Shown one piece after another: positions 6,536-15,264 of a stretch of 62,893 bases of DNA (its first letter is position 1; the number at the start of each line of letters is the position of its first letter). Source of the DNA: Paludibacteraceae bacterium (GTDB taxonomy: Bacteria > Bacteroidota > Bacteroidia > Bacteroidales > Paludibacteraceae). The translations under genes were made by a program, and so were the position numbers. The stretch is taken from contig JAKSKV010000016.1 of assembly GCA_024401555.1 (NCBI GenBank), positions 1-62,893 on the forward strand. The letters run 5' to 3'. The notes below the pieces were generated by a model, which did not search any database, was not told the origin of the DNA, and saw only the letters and a program-made list of their open reading frames with translations.

Positions 6536-9500
6536 TTAATACTCTTGCCAAGTCTTGATCTCGATATCCGTGTCCTTCATGCTGCAGAACGCCTTGATGA
6601 AGGCACTTGCCAAACGGGCGTTGGTGATCAACGGAATGTTGTGGTCGATCGCCGAACGACGGATCTTATAACCATTGGTCAACTCACGCTTGGTCTGATC
6701 CTTAGGGATGTTGACAACCAAATCCACTTGGTGATCTTGAAGCAATGAGATGATATTGGTGTTGTTGTTTTGCTCATCCGGCCAACTTACAGTAGTAGCC
6801 TCAACGCCGTTTTCACCGAGGAATTTTTGTGTTCCAGCGGTAGCGTAAATCTTGTAGCCACCAGCGGCGAGCAACTTGCATGCATCCAACAAATCCACCT
6901 TACCGCGGATGTCACCTGAAGAGACCAAAATACCCTTCTTAGGAACATTGTAACCTACGGAAAGAAGAGAAGTCATAATGGCACTATCGAAATCCTTACC
7001 GATACATCCGACCTCACCAGTAGATGACATATCCACGCCTAAGACTGGATCTGCGCGGTGCAAGCGGGCGAACGAGAACTGAGATGCCTTCACACCTACA
7101 TAGTCAATGTCGAAAGTTGATGAGTCCGGCTTCTCAACTGGCACATCCAACATAATCTTGGTGGCAGTCTCGATGAAGTTTCTCTTCAACACCTTGGATA
7201 CGAATGGGAAACTTCTGGAAGAACGCAAGTTACACTCAATTACCTTCACCGCATTGTCTTTTGCGAGGAATTGGATATTGAATGGGCCACTAATGTTCAA
7301 CTCCTTTGCGATCTTCTTGCTGACCTTCTTGATTTGGCGTACAGTCGCCAAATAGATTTTCTGCGCAGGGAAGACGAGGGTAGCGTCACCTGAGTGAACA
7401 CCCGCGAACTCAACGTGCTCGGAAATAGCGTACTCGATGATCTCACCGTTCTTTGCCACCGCATCGAACTCGATCTCCTTAGCGCCTTGCAAGAAGGATG
7501 ACACAACAACTGGGAACTCCTTAGAAACCTTAGCGGCCATCTTCAAGAATGTCTCCATTTGCTCTCTGTTGTAGCAAACGTTCATAGCCGCACCAGACAA
7601 CACGTAAGATGGACGGATCAACACAGGGAAGCCAACCTCCTTGATGAAATTGTCGATATCCTCTGAACTGGTCAACTCGCCCCAACGTGGTTGGTCGATA
7701 CCCAATTGATCCAACATAGCGGAGAACTTGTGACGGTTCTCAGCGCGGTCGATAGAGACTGGCGAGGTACCCAAGATAGGCACATTTTGGCGATGCAACT
7801 TCATAGCCAAGTTGTTCGGAATCTGACCACCCACAGAGACAATCACACCCTTAGGAATCTCCAAGTCGATCACATCCAACACACGCTCGTAGCTCAACTC
7901 ATCAAAGTAGAGTCGGTCGCACATATCGTAGTCGGTGGATACGGTCTCAGGATTGTAGTTGATCATGATAGACTTGTAACCCAATTGACGGGCAGTCTTC
8001 ACAGCGTTCACTGAACACCAGTCGAACTCAACAGATGAACCGATACGGTAAGCACCAGAACCCAAAACCACGATGCTCTTATCGTTTCTGTATGTGTAAT
8101 CGATGCTATGCTCTGTCGCGCCATAGGTCATATACAAGTAGTTGGTCAACTCTGGATGTTCAGAGGCAACGGTGTTGATACGACGAACAGCAGGCAAAAT
8201 ATTTTGTTTCTTACGAAGTGCACGTACACGAAGGATCTCCTTCTCCATATTGCCAAAAGGATTCTCGGTGAAACGGGCGATTTGGAAATCCGAGAAACCG
8301 AGTCTCTTAGCCTCCTTCATCACGTCGGCTGGAATATCCTCGATCTTCTTGTATTGTGCCAAAACCTTGGTGTAATCAACAATGTTCTTCAACTTGCCGA
8401 TGAACCACTTATCGATCTTGGTCAAATCAACGATCTTCTCAATTGAGTAACCCTTCTCCAAAGCGGCTGCAATGGCGAAGATACGCAAGTCAGTAGGGTG
8501 AGACAACTCCTGGTCCAAATCACCGAACTCGATATCGTGGTTACCCACGAAACCGTGCATACCCTGACCAATCATACGAAGACCCTTTTGCATGATCTCC
8601 TCGAAAGACTTACCGATGGACATGATCTCACCGACAGACTTCATGGATGAGTTGATCTCACGGTCAACGCCTACGAACTTAGACAAGTCCCAACGAGGGA
8701 TCTTCACGATGATGTAATCAACGGATGGTGCCACATAAGCGGAGTTTGGAGTTCCCATCTCACCGATTTGATCCAAAGAGTAACCCAAAGCCAACTTAGC
8801 TGCCACGAATGCCAATGGATAACCAGAAGCCTTAGAAGCCAAAGCGGATGAGCGGCTCAAACGAGCGTTGATCTCGATGATACGGTAATCGTTTGTCTCT
8901 GCGTTGAAAGCGTATTGGATGTTGCACTCGCCGACGATACCGATGTGGCGAACCACTTGCTTGGCGATCTCTTGCAACATATTGATTTGATCCTGATTCA
9001 AAGAGATAATTGGAGCGACCACGATACTCTCACCCGTGTGAATACCAAGTGGGTCGAAGTTTTCCATCGGAACTACTGTGAAGCAGTGGTCGTTCTTGTC
9101 ACGGATTACCTCAAACTCGATCTCCTTCCAACCCTTCAAAGACTCCTCCACCAAGATTTGCTTGGAGTGAGCCAAAGCGCTATCGCAAAGCTCAATGAAC
9201 TCTTGCTCGTTGGCGCAGATACCAGATCCTAGACCACCCAATGCATATGCGGAACGAACCATCACTGGATAACCGATGCGGCGAGCGACTGTCAATGCAT
9301 CCTCCATATTCTCCACAGCCTGTGAAACTGGTGTCTTCGCCTCGATCTCGTTCAACTTCTTCACGAAGAGGTCACGGTCCTCCGTGATCATAATGGCATC
9401 TACGGAAGTACCAAGTACCTCAACACCATACTTCTTCAAAGTACCGGAAGTGTACAACTCAGTACCACAGTTCAATGCGGTTTGACCACCGAACGCCAAC

Positions 9501-9754
9501 AAGATTCCATCTGGTTGCTCCTTCTTGATGATCTCCTCCACGAAGTAAGGCGTGATTGGCAAGAAGTAAACCTTATCCGCAACACCCTCAGATGTTTGGA
9601 TGGTAGCGATATTAGGGTTGATCAACACTGTTGAAATACCCTCCTCACGCATCGCCTTCAAGGCTTGCGAACCGGAGTAATCGAACTCTCCCGCTTGTCC
9701 GATCTTCAAGGCGCCCGAACCAAGCAGGATCACCTTCTTGAATTTTTTCTCCAT
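6536..9754 (-). CDS. carB: Carbamoyl-phosphate synthase large subunit
   Basis: Makes carbamoyl phosphate from glutamine-derived ammonia, bicarbonate and two ATP, feeding pyrimidine and arginine synthesis. The 1072 residues are full length: two ATP-grasp halves, the first beginning VILLGSGALKIGQAGEFDYSG and the second beginning at about residue 560 with VVLGSGAYRIGSSVEFDW, then a C-terminal MGS-like allosteric domain (ISLLQDHQVDLVVNIP). A GAGGAG ribosome-binding site precedes the ATG. The small subunit carA is not adjacent on either side, unlike many bacterial carAB operons. The leader carries a possible attenuator. Confidence 0.97.
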   Translation of the reverse strand: MEKKFKKVILLGSGALKIGQAGEFDYSGSQALKAMREEGISTVLINPNIATIQTSEGVADKVYFLPITPYFVEEIIKKEQPDGILLAFGGQTALNCGTELYTSGTLKKYGVEVLGTSVDAIMITEDRDLFVKKLNEIEAKTPVSQAVENMEDALTVARRIGYPVMVRSAYALGGLGSGICANEQEFIELCDSALAHSKQILVEESLKGWKEIEFEVIRDKNDHCFTVVPMENFDPLGIHTGESIVVAPIISLNQDQINMLQEIAKQVVRHIGIVGECNIQYAFNAETNDYRIIEINARLSRSSALASKASGYPLAFVAAKLALGYSLDQIGEMGTPNSAYVAPSVDYIIVKIPRWDLSKFVGVDREINSSMKSVGEIMSIGKSFEEIMQKGLRMIGQGMHGFVGNHDIEFGDLDQELSHPTDLRIFAIAAALEKGYSIEKIVDLTKIDKWFIGKLKNIVDYTKVLAQYKKIEDIPADVMKEAKRLGFSDFQIARFTENPFGNMEKEILRVRALRKKQNILPAVRRINTVASEHPELTNYLYMTYGATEHSIDYTYRNDKSIVVLGSGAYRIGSSVEFDWCSVNAVKTARQLGYKSIMINYNPETVSTDYDMCDRLYFDELSYERVLDVIDLEIPKGVIVSVGGQIPNNLAMKLHRQNVPILGTSPVSIDRAENRHKFSAMLDQLGIDQPRWGELTSSEDIDNFIKEVGFPVLIRPSYVLSGAAMNVCYNREQMETFLKMAAKVSKEFPVVVSSFLQGAKEIEFDAVAKNGEIIEYAISEHVEFAGVHSGDATLVFPAQKIYLATVRQIKKVSKKIAKELNISGPFNIQFLAKDNAVKVIECNLRSSRSFPFVSKVLKRNFIETATKIMLDVPVEKPDSSTFDIDYVGVKASQFSFARLHRADPVLGVDMSSTGEVGCIGKDFDSAIMTSLLSVGYNVPKKGILVSSGDIRGKVDLLDACKLLAAGGYKIYATAGTQKFLGENGVEATTVSWPDEQNNNTNIISLLQDHQVDLVVNIPKDQTKRELTNGYKIRRSAIDHNIPLITNARLASAFIKAFCSMKDTDIEIKTWQEY

Positions 9755-9793
9755 AATCTCCTCTTTTAAATATTTTATTGTTTACTAGATAGC

Positions 9794-9824
9794 AAAAAAA
9801 ATGCGCTGAATAAAAATTCAACGC
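9794..9824 (-). terminator. Terminator-like hairpin inside the carB leader (possible attenuator)
   Basis: On the minus strand a 9-bp stem (GCGTTGAAT, loop TTTT, ATTCAGCGC, one G-U pair) is followed by A and eight T residues, 40 nt before the carB ATG. I find no minus-strand gene above it and no TAnnTTTG between it and carB, so transcription of carB must pass it. Confidence 0.6.
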
Positions 9825-9941
9825 AATAACAAAAAACGAAGCGAATCGGCAGTTTTCACTGTCACTCCGAAATCGATGTTTATGTCTTTTCTAACGATAT
9901 TCACCTCGCCCTTTATTAAAATTCAAATTTCGGCAAAGTTA
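9825..9941 (-). promoter_or_regulatory. carB promoter and structured leader
   Basis: Minus-strand TAACTTTG (9934-9941) is a good -7 box, which would start a leader of about 170 nt. Within the leader, CAGTGAAAACTG forms a GAAA tetraloop stem flanked by CGG/CCG, upstream of the terminator-like hairpin. This looks like an attenuation device; the ligand is not identifiable, and I do not see a PyrR-type binding loop. Confidence 0.5.
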
Positions 9942-9959
9942 GCGTTTTTTCGTGAAAGC

Positions 9960-10310
9960 GGAAAAAAAGCACCAACAATTTCTTTGCGGAATTGCAATAC
10001 CCCCATGATTTGACCCTTCGTCCGTAGGACGATACCTCTGTAACCATGTACGTCGTAGCGACAGCGGAGACGTGCGTGGTGGGAAAGAGCACACCAGGCA
10101 CACATAGATCGTGAGGTCAGTCTCCATCCGCCCCACTCACCCAGTCATCCATCTGACCGATTGTTCCACTTCGCACCTCCCCCGCACATCTCGCTTCGCT
10201 CTGATGTACGGGGTTATGATAAAGTAACGTCCTACGGACGTAGAGGGATGGTACATGGTAGGTTGGGAAACGACTAAAACCCAATTATAGGGGAAGAGCA
10301 TACTCATTAT
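9960..10310. repeat. Non-coding region with palindromic intergenic repeat
   Basis: Two copies of CGTCCNTNGGACG-like palindromes, GTCCGTAGGAC near 10020-10031 and CGTCCTACGGACG near 10228-10240, bracket about 200 bp containing TACGTCGTAGCGACAGC. Short overlapping open frames in three phases on the minus strand have no common start or protein-like features, so I call no gene. It resembles a REP/MITE-type intergenic repeat remnant. Confidence 0.5.
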
Positions 10311-10323
10311 TTGGAAAAAGAAT

Positions 10324-10331
10324 TATCTTTG
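10324..10331 (+). promoter_or_regulatory. -7 box of the GT32 gene
   Basis: TATCTTTG matches TAnnTTTG, 62 nt before the ATG at 10393. The -33 region lacks TTTG at 19 nt. Confidence 0.5.
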
Positions 10332-10392
10332 TTGTCAATTATGGCGTTATTTTTCGCAACACTTATCACGAGGGTCTAATACTATTGGAGAT

Positions 10393-11145
10393 ATGATTCC
10401 AAAAAAATTACATTATTGCTGGTTCGGTAGGGGGGAGATGCCCTCCTTGGAGAAGAAATGCCTTGAATCTTGGAAGAGCGTAATGCCAGACTACGAGATA
10501 AAAGTATGGAACGAAGAGAATTTCGACGTGAATTGCCTTCCATACGTGAAGGAGGCTTACGAGAATAAAAAATATGCCTTTGTCTCCGACTACGCCAGGC
10601 TATACGCGCTCTATACGGAAGGAGGCATCTATATGGACACCGACGTTGAGGTTTTGAAAAATTTTGATTCACTTCTTTCAAACATCGCCATTTTTGGTTT
10701 TGAGAGCAACGGCCCTGTCCAATCCTGTATGATCGCCAGTGAAAAAGGTGGAATTTGTGTAAAGGAGTTGTTGGAAGAGTACAGCGACCGCAGATTCATC
10801 AAAGAAGATAAAACCTTTGATTTGACGCCCAATACCACCTTCATCTCGAATTACATGACAAGAAAAGGAGCATTGTTGAACAATAGCTACCAGGAGATTG
10901 AAGGCATCGCAACCATATATCCCTCAGAATACTTTTGTCCGGTCAACCAAAATACCGGAGAGATTCGCACAACCGAAAACAGTTACTGCATCCACCATTT
11001 TGCTGGTTCCTGGATGCCGACCAATATGAAATTCGCCTCCCGACTGAAAAAGATATTATCCCGCCTCATCGGAGCGGATAGGATTAACTGCCTCATCGAC
11101 AAACTGGGATTGCGCACATGGAAGGATAATCATATGAATAAATAA
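10393..11145 (+). CDS. GT32-family glycosyltransferase
   Basis: 250 residues. Begins IPKKLHYCWFGRGEMP, the standard N-terminus of capsular/LPS glycosyltransferases with the Gly_transf_sug (DXD) domain. The metal-binding DTD occurs in GGIYMDTDVEVLKN near residue 80, preceded by SDYARLYALYTEGG. Cytosolic, uses a nucleotide sugar. Its stop is 2 nt before the start of the phosphoethanolamine-transferase-like gene, so the two are co-transcribed and may decorate the same glycan. Confidence 0.9.
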   Translation: MIPKKLHYCWFGRGEMPSLEKKCLESWKSVMPDYEIKVWNEENFDVNCLPYVKEAYENKKYAFVSDYARLYALYTEGGIYMDTDVEVLKNFDSLLSNIAIFGFESNGPVQSCMIASEKGGICVKELLEEYSDRRFIKEDKTFDLTPNTTFISNYMTRKGALLNNSYQEIEGIATIYPSEYFCPVNQNTGEIRTTENSYCIHHFAGSWMPTNMKFASRLKKILSRLIGADRINCLIDKLGLRTWKDNHMNK

Positions 11146-11147
11146 CG

Positions 11148-12830
11148 ATGGAAACGATAAAAAATCTGTTGAATAAAATCGGCTTACTACTGTATCAGCA
11201 TAGAGCGACCACTATGTTACTCACCATGATCGGATGGTTGGGAAGCGTCGATATCTACCACAAACTTTTACAAGATGGCCACTCGATGCCCCTACAGACC
11301 ATCAAATGGGCTTCCATCGCACTACTGTTCGCTCTACTCCTAACGCTCTTGATTGGGTGTAAAAACAAGGTCATTAAGGTAATAGGCATTCTTGTTTCAA
11401 TCCTATATGCCTCACTCGCCATCATCAACGCTATTTCCTACCAATTCTGGGGATTCGGCATCAGTTGCAGAATGTTCACCATCATAATGGAGAGCAACGA
11501 GAGAGAGAGCGGCGAATTTATTAATCACACCATCGGAAACTTTGCCTCCATCGATTTCATCACCAATTTGGCGATCTTTTTAGCGATTGCGGCACTCCTT
11601 ATCTGGAGCGTGAAGAAACTGTGTAAGGAGAAACCTTATCTCATTTTGGTGGGCATAATCGGTCTCATCGGCGTTGTCGCTTCAGGACTACAACTGCAAA
11701 ACACCACAGAGAAAAAGAATGTCAACATCCTTCTCAGAAGCCTCATCGACTACAGACGGACCCATCAAAACTTGAATAGCACATCCGACAATAACTGGGG
11801 AGTGGATGAGAACAAATTATTGGAAAGTCTAAACGGGGATTACGTCATCGACAATGTGGTAATCGTCATTGGCGAATCGGCCTCAAGAAACCACCATTCC
11901 ATCTATGGATATGACTTGAACACCACCCCAAAATTACAGGAAAAAAGCGATGAACTCGTGATTTTTAACGATGCGATATCCTCCTACTCCACCACCAGCG
12001 AATCCATGAAGATGTTCTTTTCGTACAAAAACTACTCCACTCATAAGGGGGAGTGGTACGAATACCCATCGGTCCCTTCCATCTTCTCCCATTTAGGCTT
12101 CAAAACCTATTGGATTTCCAACCAAGAGAAGATGGGCCATTTCGGTGGATGCGAGGATTACTTCTCCAGCAAATGCGATAGCAGCGCTTTTGTGGGAATG
12201 CTCTTCTCGGGAGATAATCTGCAAGAGAAATATGATGAGGCATTGCTGCCTGAATTGTCCAAAATCATGAAAAATCCGGGAAAGAAACTGGTTGTGCTTC
12301 ACTTGATGGGATCACACGGTGAATATTACAGAAGATACCCGAAGGAATTCGCCCGGTTCACCGAGAAAGAGATAGCAGACAGGGGAAGAGACTACTTAAC
12401 CCGTTCCAAGAAGAAAACGATTGCGGAGTATGAAAATTCCATCCTATACAGCGATTACATCGTCTCCAATATCATTGATACGATTAAACAGTACAATCAA
12501 CAAAAGACCATGATGATCTACTTCTCCGACCATGGAGAGGAGTTGTACGAGAAGAGAGATTTCGCAGGCCATTCCAACGGGTACGTGGACATTCCTTTTA
12601 TCATATGGACCAACGAGGCGACTCGCCTTCAATTAGGGGAGAAATACAAAGAAATCACCCAATCCATCGATGATCCCATCTCAATCGAGAACCTTCCGGA
12701 CTTCCTCTTGGGTATCTCGGATATCAAGTATCAGATGTATGATCCGACATTGGACTTCACCTCCCCATCCTACCGACTGGAGAAAAGGTTCGCAGATGAC
12801 GCTGTTTACATAAAGGGGCAATGCGACTAA
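11148..12830 (+). CDS. Phosphoethanolamine transferase-like membrane sulfatase-fold enzyme (1)
   Basis: 560 residues: five hydrophobic spans in the first about 190, then a periplasmic alkaline-phosphatase/sulfatase-fold domain. Metal and catalytic motifs are present: VIVIGESASRNHHSIYGY, the nucleophile region SSYSTTSES, HLMGSHGEYYRRYP, FSDHGEELYE and the downstream GHSNG. Family members (EptA, EptC, CptA) move phosphoethanolamine from phosphatidylethanolamine onto lipid A or LPS core sugars. It lies in an LPS/O-antigen cluster, which fits that role. A second protein of the same length lies at 15265-16947. The acceptor is unknown. Confidence 0.85.
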   Translation: METIKNLLNKIGLLLYQHRATTMLLTMIGWLGSVDIYHKLLQDGHSMPLQTIKWASIALLFALLLTLLIGCKNKVIKVIGILVSILYASLAIINAISYQFWGFGISCRMFTIIMESNERESGEFINHTIGNFASIDFITNLAIFLAIAALLIWSVKKLCKEKPYLILVGIIGLIGVVASGLQLQNTTEKKNVNILLRSLIDYRRTHQNLNSTSDNNWGVDENKLLESLNGDYVIDNVVIVIGESASRNHHSIYGYDLNTTPKLQEKSDELVIFNDAISSYSTTSESMKMFFSYKNYSTHKGEWYEYPSVPSIFSHLGFKTYWISNQEKMGHFGGCEDYFSSKCDSSAFVGMLFSGDNLQEKYDEALLPELSKIMKNPGKKLVVLHLMGSHGEYYRRYPKEFARFTEKEIADRGRDYLTRSKKKTIAEYENSILYSDYIVSNIIDTIKQYNQQKTMMIYFSDHGEELYEKRDFAGHSNGYVDIPFIIWTNEATRLQLGEKYKEITQSIDDPISIENLPDFLLGISDIKYQMYDPTLDFTSPSYRLEKRFADDAVYIKGQCD

Positions 12831-12831
12831 C

Positions 12832-14274
12832 CTAATCACTCACCACCAATACCCTCTTTTGATTCATTATGTAAAGGCCTGGTTTCAGATAGACAAACCG
12901 ACGCGCCCTGCTTCTGTTGTATTGAATCAACTCTCCCTTCACGGTATAAACGGAAGCCTCTGGAGACAACCATACACCACCCGCCGACAGTTCAAATTGG
13001 CTTTCCGTAACGACATCCTCCACCTCCGTTGGCAGTATATGAACCTCTCCGAATGAAAGGACGGAATCCGCCAATACCCATGAATAGACAGGATAGAGAT
13101 CGCTAGCATCAACCCACTTGTTCAACAAAGTGATGACACTGTCTAAAGCCTCCAAGTAGGTACTATCTTGCGGATTCAACTTCACTTCACGCAAATGGTC
13201 CGCTTGGCCCTCATTTTGGAAGATAAGCAAGGCAGATAACGTATCTATCGTAGATGTTGAATCTAAAGGCTCCACAGATGTCAGTTTTGCCAAATTGAAG
13301 ACATTGTCAATCGTACCGTGTGCCGTATTTACCGCACATATCGCACCCGCAACACTATCCTCGGCACTGACGCTTCCCTCATTGAAAGAGTTATAGATAT
13401 ATCCATCGGCATTGACCAAACTGCCATTTACACCAGCGATTCCTCCGCCCAACGTGATGCTCTTCACTTCACCACCATTCTTACAATTGGAAATATATCC
13501 ATCATTTCTTCCACAAATACCACCCGTGTAAGAGTCGCCCTCCACCAATCCGAGATTTACACATCTATCCACAAAAGCCTGTTCATGGCCATACTGCTCA
13601 CAAGGGATATGATTATATCCGCCATTATACCCGACAATTCCACCGTTACCTTTCTCTCCATCCGAATTCGCGGTATTGGTGCAGTTCACCACCTCTCCAT
13701 AATTGAAGCCCACAATTCCGCCTGTCGCGGCGCAACTGGATACCAAAGCGTTATTCGAGCAATCCTTCACAATTCCCATATTCACACCCGCTATACCACC
13801 CACGATGATATAACACCTCAATGCGCCATCCCCAATGTGACAATTCAACACTTGACCCTCATTCATTCCACAGATGGCACCTAGATAGTAATTGGTCCGT
13901 GCAGAAACTGTGGTTATGGATAAATTCTCGACTACCGCCTCTGGGCTTAGGCATCCAAAAAGTCCCGCAAAGTTTCCTCCATCCAATGCTAAATTGTTCA
14001 GACAATGATTCGCACCATCAAAATGGCCAGCAAACGGATGCATAAAATCACCTATCGGCGTCCATTTCTTGGAGGGCATCTTTAAATCTTGATCCAACAC
14101 GAAATAAAGACCTTCGCAACTATTCCCTTTATTTACCCACTGAGCCACCTCGGATAAATGTGAACTAGAGGATATGAGATAAGGATTGTCCAAAGTTCCA
14201 TCTCCCTTCATAGACGATGCTATCGCACTAAAAGGTAGTACAACAAGCGATAATATATATATCAACTTCTTCAT
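12832..14274 (-). CDS. Exported GLUG-repeat protein with C-terminal sorting-type tail
   Basis: 480 residues with a signal peptide (KKLIYILSLVVLPFSAIA). Residues 25-300 are beta-solenoid-like repeats of the GLUG type (GGIAGVN, GGIVGFN, GGICGRN), a fold of bacterial surface proteins. The last about 60 residues (AGGVWLSPEASVYTVKGELI, then LKPGLYIMNQKRVLVV) resemble the C-terminal tail used by Bacteroidota secretion/sorting. Its start is 7 nt after the GDPD stop, so both are one operon. It ends next to the convergent phosphoethanolamine-transferase-like gene. Function unknown, probably a surface protein. Confidence 0.75.
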   Translation of the reverse strand: MKKLIYILSLVVLPFSAIASSMKGDGTLDNPYLISSSSHLSEVAQWVNKGNSCEGLYFVLDQDLKMPSKKWTPIGDFMHPFAGHFDGANHCLNNLALDGGNFAGLFGCLSPEAVVENLSITTVSARTNYYLGAICGMNEGQVLNCHIGDGALRCYIIVGGIAGVNMGIVKDCSNNALVSSCAATGGIVGFNYGEVVNCTNTANSDGEKGNGGIVGYNGGYNHIPCEQYGHEQAFVDRCVNLGLVEGDSYTGGICGRNDGYISNCKNGGEVKSITLGGGIAGVNGSLVNADGYIYNSFNEGSVSAEDSVAGAICAVNTAHGTIDNVFNLAKLTSVEPLDSTSTIDTLSALLIFQNEGQADHLREVKLNPQDSTYLEALDSVITLLNKWVDASDLYPVYSWVLADSVLSFGEVHILPTEVEDVVTESQFELSAGGVWLSPEASVYTVKGELIQYNRSRARRFVYLKPGLYIMNQKRVLVVSD

Positions 14275-14281
14275 GGTGCCT

Positions 14282-15043
14282 CTACTTTAAAAAATCGGTA
14301 TATATCAGTACAAACTCCTTGCCTAAGTGTTCGGCGACAAAGTCCTCTTCGTTTACCGTATAAGCGGCAACATTGAGGGGGAAAAGGCATTGAAATCTTC
14401 CAATTTCCTCTGTATCGGCAGCATAGTAAATGGTAATAAAATCGATAGGAGCTTTACCCATTATCATTGATTCCACACTCTTGCCAATAAGTGTTTGCAA
14501 CTCACTTTCTTTGGAGGACAACATAGCATTAAATCCATGCTCGATCAAACTATAAAAGGCATCCAGGGAAAACGCCTCAACAATGATCCTATCCTTGTAC
14601 GAAGAGAAAATCTTATCTAAGATCGAAACATCATCCAATTTGTCTGTCACCAACACCCAATCAGGATATTTCTCCAAATATTCGACAATAGTTTTATAGG
14701 TGATAGGAGTATATTTGGAAAAAAGTCTTCTACTCTCAAACTCCGCCTGCGTTAATACAGAACTACCCAACTCCGGGAAGCCCGTATAATCATTGAACAA
14801 CTGCCAATCATGCACAGCTACCAGGCAACTATCCGAAGTCAACGAAAGGTCAAGCTCCACATAGACATATCCCGACTGTAACGATGATTCCAATGCCTCA
14901 ACACTATTGGTATATACCTCCCCATCATATCCGCCCGCACCATGGGCTATGAGAGCTGGTAGGTTCTCATAAGCCCTTTGCGATGATAGATTGAAGGAGA
15001 TCATCAACATCAACAATATACCCCAAAATCCTTTCATTTTCAC
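14282..15043 (-). CDS. Periplasmic glycerophosphodiester phosphodiesterase-like protein
   Basis: 253 residues with an N-terminal hydrophobic signal (FWGILLMLMISFNLSSQ). LIAHGAGGYDGEVYTNSVEAL, VELDLSLTSD and VAVHD match the conserved His, Glu-Asp and His of the GDPD TIM-barrel family; the usual AHRG is AHGAG here, so a key arginine position is altered, and ELD replaces EFD/ELD-type metal ligands. The family cleaves glycerophosphodiesters. Between two phosphoethanolamine-transferase-like genes it might act on phosphorylated glycans or lipids. Upstream gene of a two-gene operon with the GLUG protein. Confidence 0.75.
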   Translation of the reverse strand: MKMKGFWGILLMLMISFNLSSQRAYENLPALIAHGAGGYDGEVYTNSVEALESSLQSGYVYVELDLSLTSDSCLVAVHDWQLFNDYTGFPELGSSVLTQAEFESRRLFSKYTPITYKTIVEYLEKYPDWVLVTDKLDDVSILDKIFSSYKDRIIVEAFSLDAFYSLIEHGFNAMLSSKESELQTLIGKSVESMIMGKAPIDFITIYYAADTEEIGRFQCLFPLNVAAYTVNEEDFVAEHLGKEFVLIYTDFLK

Positions 15044-15264
15044 TTTCCCTTAATTCAGTTGTCGGCGCAACTTATGAATACTCATTTAATTTATGGCGGA
15101 AAGATAATAATTAATAATTAATTCTCTTCTATTAAGAGAAGAGTTTTGAACCCCAATAGTTCACACTTGCCGCTCAAAATTGATTAGTGAATATTTAATA
15201 TCAAAAAATATTAACTTTGCAATCACATTAGACACTAGTAACCATTTAGAACCATATCTCCACC
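15044..15264. promoter_or_regulatory. Divergent promoter region
   Basis: Plus strand: TAACTTTG at 15212-15219, 46 nt before the ATG at 15265. Minus strand: TATCTTTC, one base off the -7 consensus, near 15100. A TCTCTT / AAGAGA hairpin lies between them near 15124-15141. Confidence 0.5.

Noticed and set aside
9916-10136. Three overlapping minus-strand open frames above carB
   Set aside because: All lie in a palindromic repeat region, overlap in different phases and lack start context or family features.
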